Shown in pieces: positions 20,911 through 27,513 of a DNA stretch of 64,000 bases. How positions within the stretch are numbered: the stretch's first letter is position 1; the number at the start of each line of letters is the position of its first letter. The stretch covers positions 558,001-622,000 of the forward strand of contig NZ_JBFEFG010000280.1 in the NCBI RefSeq assembly GCF_040718835.1, written 5' to 3'. The DNA is from Bremerella sp. JC817 (lineage in GTDB: Bacteria > Planctomycetota > Planctomycetia > Pirellulales > Pirellulaceae). The notes below the pieces were generated by a model that saw only the letters and a list, made by a program, of their open reading frames with translations, was not told where the DNA came from and ran no database searches. The position numbers and the translations under genes are program-made.

Positions 20911-21311
20911 CACTTCCATTTCCTCACCGTTATCCTGGACCCTTCGCCCACGTTCGATTGAATCGCGAACTCGTCCATCAATCGCTTGACGCCTGGCAAA
21001 CCCAGGCCCAGCGTGCCACCGGTGCTGTGATGATCTTGCATGGCTGCCTCGATCGATTCGATCCCGGGCCCATGGTCCCAGGCAACCACTTCGATCCCTT
21101 GTTTTGTTCCCCGCGTGATCTGCCGGAGGATGATCTCTCCGTGGTCGGCATACTTCAGGATGTTGCGTGCCAACTCGGATACTGCCGTCGCGACGAGTGC
21201 GACCTGAGTTCCCTGCATGCCAACGGACTGGGCCATCTTGCGAGTTGCCATGATGGACCGGGCCAGGCTGGCCTCGGTACTTACCCAGATCCTCAGTTCC
21301 GGCAGGTTCAT
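20910..21311 (-). CDS. rsbT: RsbT-like serine/threonine kinase (GHKL ATPase)
   Basis: A 133-residue GHKL-fold kinase. The N-box SELARNILKYA carries the catalytic Glu and Mg-binding Asn, and the G1 box is DHGPGIE. A GLGLPGVKRLMDEF segment forms the ATP lid and G2 region, and GEGSRITV closes the domain. In known stressosomes RsbT phosphorylates RsbS and RsbR, is released, and then activates an RsbU-type phosphatase. The start overlaps the rsbS stop by ATGA (21308-21311). It appears fully active by motif, in contrast to the RsbT-like stretch in the operon's phosphatase. Confidence 0.92.
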   Translation of the reverse strand: MNLPELRIWVSTEASLARSIMATRKMAQSVGMQGTQVALVATAVSELARNILKYADHGEIILRQITRGTKQGIEVVAWDHGPGIESIEAAMQDHHSTGGTLGLGLPGVKRLMDEFAIQSNVGEGSRITVRKWK

Positions 21312-21715
21312 CCGATTGCCCCGTCGCACCTCCCTTGGCTACCCATCTGCGGTTGAAGCAGGTCGAATGCCTGATCCAACGTCAACGCGGTTTCCAATCC
21401 GCTGAAGTCGAGATCGTAGTCCATCAACGAACAAGCGATCTCAGGCTTCACCCCGACCAGCATCGAACGCGCGCCCATCAATCGCGACATCCGCATAATC
21501 TCGCGAATCGATTCGAACTCGACGCAATCGATCACGTCGACGCCCGATACGTCCAACAGCACCACGCGGGTTTGTGTCTGTTGGATCTTTTCGAGTAGGT
21601 CGCGTTTGAAACGAAACAGAACCGAATCGTTCAAGTCGATCTGGATCGAAGCCACCAGGCAGCCGCCCGTGAGTTGCATTGGAATCCGCGGAACATGCGC
21701 GGAGTCATGGTTCAT
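21308..21715 (-). CDS. rsbS: RsbS-like STAS protein with Cys at the phospho-serine position
   Basis: A 135-residue single STAS domain. It follows Bacillus RsbS closely in layout: GCLVASIQIDLND, LLDVSGVDVIDC, MRMSRLMGARSMLVGVKPEIA, then a C-terminal helix. RsbS is the scaffold of the stressosome and holds RsbT until it is phosphorylated on a serine in the VDS/IDS motif. Here that residue is Cys64 (codon TGC at 21524-21526, one base from AGC). The start overlaps the rsbR stop by ATGA (21712-21715). The substitution either removes phospho-switching or replaces it with thiol chemistry (inference). Confidence 0.9.
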   Translation of the reverse strand: MNHDSAHVPRIPMQLTGGCLVASIQIDLNDSVLFRFKRDLLEKIQQTQTRVVLLDVSGVDVIDCVEFESIREIMRMSRLMGARSMLVGVKPEIACSLMDYDLDFSGLETALTLDQAFDLLQPQMGSQGRCDGAIG

Positions 21716-22623
21716 GTGCGTGTCCCATCTTCCCGCAAGACAAGTTTCATCGCTTCAAAAGTGCCACGCAGCGCGTCTTTCAACGTCGCCGTCGTGCGGA
21801 TGTCGCCGACGTTGATACCAAGTTCGACAATCGTCTGCGCGATCGCTGGCGACACGCCGCTGATGGTGCACGTGCATCCCATCAGCCGTGTCGCCTTGGT
21901 GATTTTGATCAAGTGATTGGCGACTGCCGTATCGACGACTGCCACCCCGCTGATATCGAGGATGAGCGTTCGTGAGTGGGTGTCGGCAATCTTGTGCAGC
22001 ACGGCCGTCATGATGTCCTGGGCTCGTTTGGAATCGATGATCCCCACGATCGGCAACATCAGCACATCGTTCCACACTTCGGTCACCGGCGTCGACATTT
22101 GCATCAACGAGTCGTGCTGCTCGGCGATGATGCAGTTGGTCTGCCGCATGAAGGTATCGACCACAATCGCCGTGTCGAGCATGATCAGCTTGGTCACGGC
22201 TTTGATGGCCTTGGCATAACGATCGCCCGCCAGGCTGCGGTCGTACAGAACATCGGTCCAGATTCGTAGCGAGCGGTACATGCCCGACACGTAGACCGGC
22301 AATGGCAAACCGATACGGGCATGATTCGCGCCGACCGATTTACGTTTTTGAACATAGACATCGGTGATTTCTGCTGAGAAGAAATCTTGCCAATAGCGGA
22401 CCTGAAGCATCTTCACCCGCTGCAACGTCGCCGGGTCCGAGAAGTACATCTCGTAGTCGGGTTGCGTTTTCAGCCAGTCGTAAAACTCGCGGATGAAGTC
22501 ATCCATCCGAGGCATTACGATCTTGGCGTATTCGAGGATGAGTTCGATGTCCTCCGCGGTAACGTGATACAGTTCGCGAAGTTCTTCAGCCGACAAGTTC
22601 CCGAGATCACAGTGCGCATTCAT
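21712..22623 (-). CDS. rsbR: RsbR-type stressosome sensor with N-terminal globin domain
   Basis: A 303-residue protein. Residues about 10-160 are a sensor globin (protoglobin-like), with FYDWLKTQPDYEMYF, RYWQDFF and NHARIGLPL; His101 is the likely proximal heme ligand. A linker helix leads into a C-terminal STAS domain (about 175-290). Thr232 in VVDTAVAN corresponds to Bacillus RsbR Thr205, and Ser198 in IIDSKRA to Thr171, both phosphorylation sites of RsbT. Related globin-RsbR proteins sense O2 through heme in some Vibrio species. It is the first gene of the five-gene operon and most likely sets what the stressosome responds to: O2, NO or redox state (inference). Confidence 0.92.
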   Translation of the reverse strand: MNAHCDLGNLSAEELRELYHVTAEDIELILEYAKIVMPRMDDFIREFYDWLKTQPDYEMYFSDPATLQRVKMLQVRYWQDFFSAEITDVYVQKRKSVGANHARIGLPLPVYVSGMYRSLRIWTDVLYDRSLAGDRYAKAIKAVTKLIMLDTAIVVDTFMRQTNCIIAEQHDSLMQMSTPVTEVWNDVLMLPIVGIIDSKRAQDIMTAVLHKIADTHSRTLILDISGVAVVDTAVANHLIKITKATRLMGCTCTISGVSPAIAQTIVELGINVGDIRTTATLKDALRGTFEAMKLVLREDGTRT

Positions 22624-22774
22624 GGATCAGGCTATCAGGTTGATGGCTTTTCGGTCAGAGATTCAGAGGAGACGACCTATCCGAGCCGGGCGCGAAAGGC
22701 AGTTAAAGCCTAGTACGCGAATCGGCATAACGCCGAAAATCCAAAGCGCAATCGGAAGCGGGTTTTCCGCTAAA

Positions 22775-23998
22775 TCACTGGTGAAAACGAGGAATAGAAC
22801 CGATTTGCCTCAACTCGTCCGCTTGCGGAAAACCGAGGGCCCGGTAGCGTGCCGGGTATGTTTCCAGGTCTTCCAACTGAGAACCGAGCACCGATCGCAC
22901 CGTTTCCCAGGTACCACTGGCCAACGGTTTCATGTGCGTCGAATCCATAAAAACCACCACGTCGGTTTGCGGCAGAAGTGCGTGATCGCACTCAGGCCAC
23001 ACGCAATACGATTGCAACTGACGGGTCTTCAAATCGCGAATCAGGTAATAATTCGCTACAAAACCTTCTTGCCCCGATTGGGAAAATCCCAACTCAATCG
23101 CCTCTCGTTGATCGCGATACTCGTGCGCGAGTCCATGCAGATGCAATTCCAGCAAGGCTTCATGCTGCGGATGGTTTTCCGGTGGGAGCCATGTCTCCCA
23201 TCCGTCCGAAGTCAGACGGCATGGCGTCATACTTAAAGGTCGCGGGTCGTCCTTCTTCTGCCAGGCCAACTCGCTCATCAAGGTCAGACCGACTTCATCT
23301 TCATCGCCGGTCACAATCAGGCAGTCGCGCGTCGGTGCCATGGCCACCGGCAAGCCACGTACTTCCAACTGGCGGATCCGATCGTGTAACAGCATCCGCG
23401 AAGCGTCGTAATGATCTTGGTTGCGAAACAGAAAGACCCGGTCATCAAGCTTCGTGACCGTGGCCCCCATTCCGCCAAGGTTGTCGAGCGCGACTTCCAT
23501 CAGTTCGTAGAGCGATCGATTCCACTGCTGCATTCGATCGACGTCGATACTACGCATGGCTTCGGGCAGGTCGAATATCGGCATCGCCAATAAGTGACTT
23601 CCGATCGGAACATACGAAACGCCCAGATTTTCCTTGCCGGCAAGTCGGTATTCCAGCGAGGTAATTTCGAGGTAGGCCCGGCTGCGAACCATTGGCAGGA
23701 TATCGGGTTCGGCATCCTCGAACGCATCGGGTATCGACTTGTGATGCGATAAAATGGCCCGTGTGATCTGACCGATGTAGTCGTCGCGACGATCGGCTGG
23801 CAGGCGGCTGTATTCGCTAAAAATGTTGCCGAGATTGGCCACGCCTGCGAGTTCGCCCTGGTCGTAAAAGCAGAACTGGTAAGCGTCTGGCTCGTATCGG
23901 ATCTCTCGCTGCTCCCCAGCCTCCTTCACCCTTTGGAGAAGACGCTGGGCGAATTGATCGCGTTTGGATGGCCCGAAGATGTACTTAAGTAAGTCCAT
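22775..23998 (-). CDS. DUF1444-like (YtpQ-like) protein
   Basis: A 407-residue cytoplasmic protein without signal peptide or membrane segments. The N-terminal two-thirds resemble the DUF1444/YtpQ family of Bacillus, with the early basic KYIFGPSKRDQFAQRLLQRV segment, the LGNIFSEY block and a central region with MVRSRAYLE. The C-terminal part contains short Cys-bearing motifs (YCVWPECDHALL). The family has no known activity. It lies 150 bp upstream of the stressosome operon on the same strand, so co-transcription is possible but not shown. It is divergent from the cyclase gene. Confidence 0.6.
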   Translation of the reverse strand: MDLLKYIFGPSKRDQFAQRLLQRVKEAGEQREIRYEPDAYQFCFYDQGELAGVANLGNIFSEYSRLPADRRDDYIGQITRAILSHHKSIPDAFEDAEPDILPMVRSRAYLEITSLEYRLAGKENLGVSYVPIGSHLLAMPIFDLPEAMRSIDVDRMQQWNRSLYELMEVALDNLGGMGATVTKLDDRVFLFRNQDHYDASRMLLHDRIRQLEVRGLPVAMAPTRDCLIVTGDEDEVGLTLMSELAWQKKDDPRPLSMTPCRLTSDGWETWLPPENHPQHEALLELHLHGLAHEYRDQREAIELGFSQSGQEGFVANYYLIRDLKTRQLQSYCVWPECDHALLPQTDVVVFMDSTHMKPLASGTWETVRSVLGSQLEDLETYPARYRALGFPQADELRQIGSIPRFHQ

Positions 23999-24303
23999 AA
24001 CACATACCGCGAGAGAGTTGGTTCGATGCGGTGCGATGGAGATCCGCCGTCTATTCTATCGCCTGGCAACGGCAGAACCAATTGAATTCGCTCTGAGAAC
24101 TTCCCTTCCGATTGAGGTTTTCCGTAGCAACATAACCGCTCCGGACGTTGCTATATTGTCCACCTTTCAGGTATTCTTGACGAACTCGGGCCCAGTTTTT
24201 TGTCGATATCGTCTGTATGGGGCAATCCCGCAAGGGACCAAGGCCAACGAATCTTCACGGCGGATTCTTCGTTTGACACTTTGCCTAGCTCTGTCAGCCT
24301 CTT
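23999..24303. other. Divergent intergenic region, promoters expected
   Basis: About 300 bp between the divergent DUF1444-like and cyclase genes, AT-richer than the coding flanks. A TTGACA at about 24273 has no convincing -10 partner at the right spacing. No gene was seen here. Confidence 0.35.
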
Positions 24304-26292
24304 ATGCACGATTCTCATCCCAGATCCAATGACTCGCAGAACCCTCCCGAGATTCTGTTAAGCATCTACGTGCATGGGCAGCGCCAACCGATCTTCGACG
24401 ACCGGCTTGGCAAAGAAGTCCACGAGATCAAGGTTCGTGATCGCTTCGTGATTGGTCGCCAGGATGTCGCCAAAGGGGAACCGGGCCCCTTTCGTACGAT
24501 CAGCTTCACCGACCGCCGCAAACTGATCATCACTTCCTATCACCAGCGCGAGGTCTCGCGACAGCTGCTGGAAATCGCTCCAGACCGCGGCGGTGCTTAC
24601 CTCCGCGTGGGGAACGTCGGCAACCACGAGGTTCCGGTCTCGCCCGCCACGGAAGGGCGGATCGCCCATAAGCAGGTCAAGACGTTCGTCACCCAGAACC
24701 TGACTCAGCAACCGATTCGCTTGATGGTGGGGTCGAACATCGCCCTGCAGTTGAGCACCAGTCGCTCGAACCCCGAGGCCGAATTCAACGAGCCACCTCA
24801 AGGGATGCTTTCGCAAAGCGTCGCCGACGTCACCCGGATGCTGAGTCAAACCCGGGCCAGCGAAGGCGCACCGACGCCCGACAGTCCATCGAGCGACGAT
24901 GTCCAGCGGATTTTGAGTGCCGTGAGCGCCGTGCTGGAGAAAGCGGCCAACTCGCCCGACTTCTACAGTTCGGCCGCCGAGAATGTTTGCAAGCTTGGCA
25001 ACTTCGATTCGTGCTCGTACCTGGGGCTCGATCAGATGGCCAACCAGTGGCAGTGCGAAGTGACCTGGCCAGCACCCCATCAGGAAGCGGAAGAGACACC
25101 ACGCTTCGACAGCAAGGCGCTCGACTTCATCTGGAACAATCGCCAGACCTGGTCGACGCCAACCAGTCTGGAAGAACACACCGACGACCATCGCGTGGTC
25201 GTCACCCCGGTCCTGTCGCGCGACAGCGTTGTCGGAGCGTTGTACGCCTCGAAGAAACGCCAGCCGATCAGCGATCAGATGCTGGTCGACTGCGAAGTGA
25301 AGTTCGTTGAAGTGATCCGCGATTGTTTGGCAGTCGGGCTCGAACGTCTGCGAAAGGAACGCGAGGTTGCCAAGCAACAGATTTGCCTGGCCCAGTTCTT
25401 TCCGCCGGGAATCGCCGATCGAATTTTGAACGACCCGGCGCTGCTCGAAACTCGGGAAGAGAACATCTCGGTCTTGTTCTGCGATATCCGCGGATTCAGT
25501 GCCATCAGTGCCGAGCTCGGCGCGTTGCAGACGATGAAGTGGCTGCGCGAAGTTCTGGGCGAGCTCTCGGAATGTGTGATCCGCAACGATGGCGTCCTGC
25601 TGGAGTACGTCGGCGACGAGCTCGTTGCCATGTGGGGTGCCCCGGACGAGCAACGCAACCACGCCGATCTTGCCTGCCAGGCAGCCGTCCAAATGGTCGG
25701 CAAACTCGAAGCCTTGAACGAAAGCTGGGCCGATCGGATTCCGGCCGAGATGTTGCCGTTCGGGCTGACCATCGGGATCAACACCGGCGACTGCGTGGTG
25801 GGCCGGAAGGGAACCGACTTCAAATATATGTGGGGCCCGCTGGGACCGACGGTGAATATCGCCAGTCGCGTGCAAGGTGCCACCAAGCAGTTCAGCCCCA
25901 AGCCAATCGACGACGACACTCCGGCCAAGTTCACTCCGCCGACCATTCTGATTACCGAAGCGACCCGCGTCGCGTTGATGTACGAGTTGCCTTCGCGTTA
26001 CTTGGGCTCGATCCGGGCAATCAACATTCCCAAGCCGGTCCGCGTGCACGAGATCGCCGCGAATCCTTCTTCCAACTGGCCTCAGCTTCAATCGCTGTAC
26101 GAAGCTGCCTATCAGCAGTTCACCCAGCAAAACTTCCTGGAAGCACTCAACACGCTCGATTTGATCACGCGTGAGAAGGAATTCCATTTCGACGGGCCGA
26201 CGAAGTGCCTGCGAGATCGAGCCCTGACCTTGCTGCAGAATCCACGGCAAGTCGCCTCGGACCATCCCGTCTGGATGCTCGACCGCAAATAG
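24304..26292 (+). CDS. FHA-GAF-class III nucleotide cyclase
   Basis: A 662-residue signalling enzyme. Residues about 45-115 look like a divergent FHA domain (FVIGRQ, VSRQLLEI, RVGNVGN). Residues about 200-345 form a GAF-like domain. Residues 385-590 are a class III cyclase catalytic domain. The two metal-binding aspartates (D394 in CDIRGF, D438 in YVGDEL) and the transition-state residues N518 and R522 (VNIASR) are present. At the base-selecting Lys position there is Glu434, as in guanylyl cyclases, and the second selecting position (about 511) is Gly. GTP may therefore be the substrate (inference). A C-terminal helical tail of about 70 residues follows. Upstream is a 300-bp divergent region. 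Confidence 0.88.
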   Translation: MHDSHPRSNDSQNPPEILLSIYVHGQRQPIFDDRLGKEVHEIKVRDRFVIGRQDVAKGEPGPFRTISFTDRRKLIITSYHQREVSRQLLEIAPDRGGAYLRVGNVGNHEVPVSPATEGRIAHKQVKTFVTQNLTQQPIRLMVGSNIALQLSTSRSNPEAEFNEPPQGMLSQSVADVTRMLSQTRASEGAPTPDSPSSDDVQRILSAVSAVLEKAANSPDFYSSAAENVCKLGNFDSCSYLGLDQMANQWQCEVTWPAPHQEAEETPRFDSKALDFIWNNRQTWSTPTSLEEHTDDHRVVVTPVLSRDSVVGALYASKKRQPISDQMLVDCEVKFVEVIRDCLAVGLERLRKEREVAKQQICLAQFFPPGIADRILNDPALLETREENISVLFCDIRGFSAISAELGALQTMKWLREVLGELSECVIRNDGVLLEYVGDELVAMWGAPDEQRNHADLACQAAVQMVGKLEALNESWADRIPAEMLPFGLTIGINTGDCVVGRKGTDFKYMWGPLGPTVNIASRVQGATKQFSPKPIDDDTPAKFTPPTILITEATRVALMYELPSRYLGSIRAINIPKPVRVHEIAANPSSNWPQLQSLYEAAYQQFTQQNFLEALNTLDLITREKEFHFDGPTKCLRDRALTLLQNPRQVASDHPVWMLDRK

Positions 26293-26327
26293 CTTCGGTC
26301 CGCTGGGAATTCAAAAGAAACAGAAAA

Positions 26328-26385
26328 ACGCGACGGCCGACGCAAAGTCACCGTTCCCACACATCGACATTACCGACCGTCGCGT
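26328..26385. terminator. Long-loop inverted repeat after the cyclase gene
   Basis: A 12-base arm at 26328-26339 pairs with 26374-26385 with one mismatch, with a loop of about 34 bases. An A-run precedes it and TCTTTCC follows. It is a plausible terminator, less compact than usual. Confidence 0.4.
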
Positions 26386-26484
26386 CTTTCCAGTGAAGAA
26401 AGCTTTTCGCTCTCGCTTCCAGAATAGCCATCGCCGAGTTATAACGGAAATACGTTATTCCTATCTGGACGATAAGTGCTACCT

Positions 26485-27375
26485 ATGGAAATTCATCAGC
26501 TACGCTACTTCGTGGCGGTCGCCGAGCTCGAGAACTTTACCCGAGCCGCCGAGCAGTGCCACGTCACGCAGCCTTCCTTGAGCCAGCAGATCGCCAAGCT
26601 CGAGCGCGAGCTCGATACGCGGCTGTTGGATCGCTTGGGACGCACGGTCGTTCTGACCGATTCCGGCAAAGAACTACTCCCCCGGGCACGTCGCATCTTG
26701 AAAGAAGTCGACGCCGCCGAAGGTTGGTTCAAGCAGCCTGAGGGGCCGGAAGTGGTCAGCTTGCGGGTCGGGGCGTTGCCAACGATCGCTCCTTTCAAGC
26801 TTCCGACCATCGTGCAGCACTTCCGCCAAGAGATGCCGAAGGTCGCGCTGACGCTGGTCGAGGACTACACCGACCATCTTCTCGATCGCCTGCTGAAAGG
26901 GACGCTGGACGTGGCGATCCTGGCCCTGCCGATCGAAGATGCCCGGCTGCAAGTCGAGCCCCTCTTCCGCGAACCGCTGATGGTCGCGATGCCCCCAGAC
27001 CATCCGCTAGCAGACAAGCCGGCGGTCTCGTTCAGCCAGGTTCGCCAGGAACCGTTTGTGCTGCTGCACGAGATCCATTGCCTCGGAGAGCAGATCCTGG
27101 GATTCTGCCGGCAGCAAGAGTTTCAGCCGCATGTTGTCTGCGAAAGTGCCCAGATCTCGACGATCCAGGAGATGATTCGCCTGGGGGTGGGGATCTCACT
27201 GCTGCCCGAAATGGCGATCGATCCTGACGATACATCGTGTGTTTATCGGCCGATTCGCAAGATTCAGCCGTTCCGAACGATCGCCGCGGCCTGGAATCGA
27301 CATCGCACCTCGACCCCGCCGCAGCGCCGGTTACTCGAGATCTTACGGCAAGAAGATGCCGCCCTCGTGACATAA
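26485..27375 (+). CDS. oxyR: OxyR-type LysR regulator
   Basis: A 296-residue LysR-family regulator with an N-terminal winged helix (FTRAAEQCHVTQPSLSQQIAKLE) and a LysR substrate-binding domain. Two cysteines are placed as in E. coli OxyR: Cys199 in HCLGEQ and Cys208 in GFC, with matching numbering and spacing. These form the peroxide-sensing disulfide in OxyR. The protein therefore probably responds to H2O2. No catalase or peroxiredoxin gene lies next to it, so its targets are elsewhere. The ATG at 26485 was chosen over 26476 because MEIHQLRYF is the standard OxyR start. Confidence 0.9.
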   Translation: MEIHQLRYFVAVAELENFTRAAEQCHVTQPSLSQQIAKLERELDTRLLDRLGRTVVLTDSGKELLPRARRILKEVDAAEGWFKQPEGPEVVSLRVGALPTIAPFKLPTIVQHFRQEMPKVALTLVEDYTDHLLDRLLKGTLDVAILALPIEDARLQVEPLFREPLMVAMPPDHPLADKPAVSFSQVRQEPFVLLHEIHCLGEQILGFCRQQEFQPHVVCESAQISTIQEMIRLGVGISLLPEMAIDPDDTSCVYRPIRKIQPFRTIAAAWNRHRTSTPPQRRLLEILRQEDAALVT

Positions 27376-27412
27376 CTCGCGACATCGTCACGCTTGCTAG
27401 CGAAAATTGGCC

Positions 27413-27440
27413 TTGGTCCAAGCGGGGGTATCGCTATACT
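27413..27440 (+). promoter_or_regulatory. Possible promoter of the TPR gene
   Basis: TTGGTC (27413-27418) and TATACT (27435-27440) are 16 bp apart, 74 bp upstream of the start at 27514. The -35 box is weak. Confidence 0.3.
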
Positions 27441-27513
27441 CTCGCCCGCCTGCGGGCTGTCTCGATTGAAGCACGGATGCATAAAGGGACAGAAAAGCTT
27501 GGCCGAGGAAACC

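Noticed and set aside
24273..24303. TTGACA upstream of the cyclase gene as a promoter
   Set aside because: No matching -10 box at 15-19 bp spacing was found.
24358..26265. A 635-residue open frame antisense to the nucleotide cyclase
   Set aside because: Composition is Arg/Leu/Gln-rich shadow sequence. The sense strand has intact catalytic motifs.
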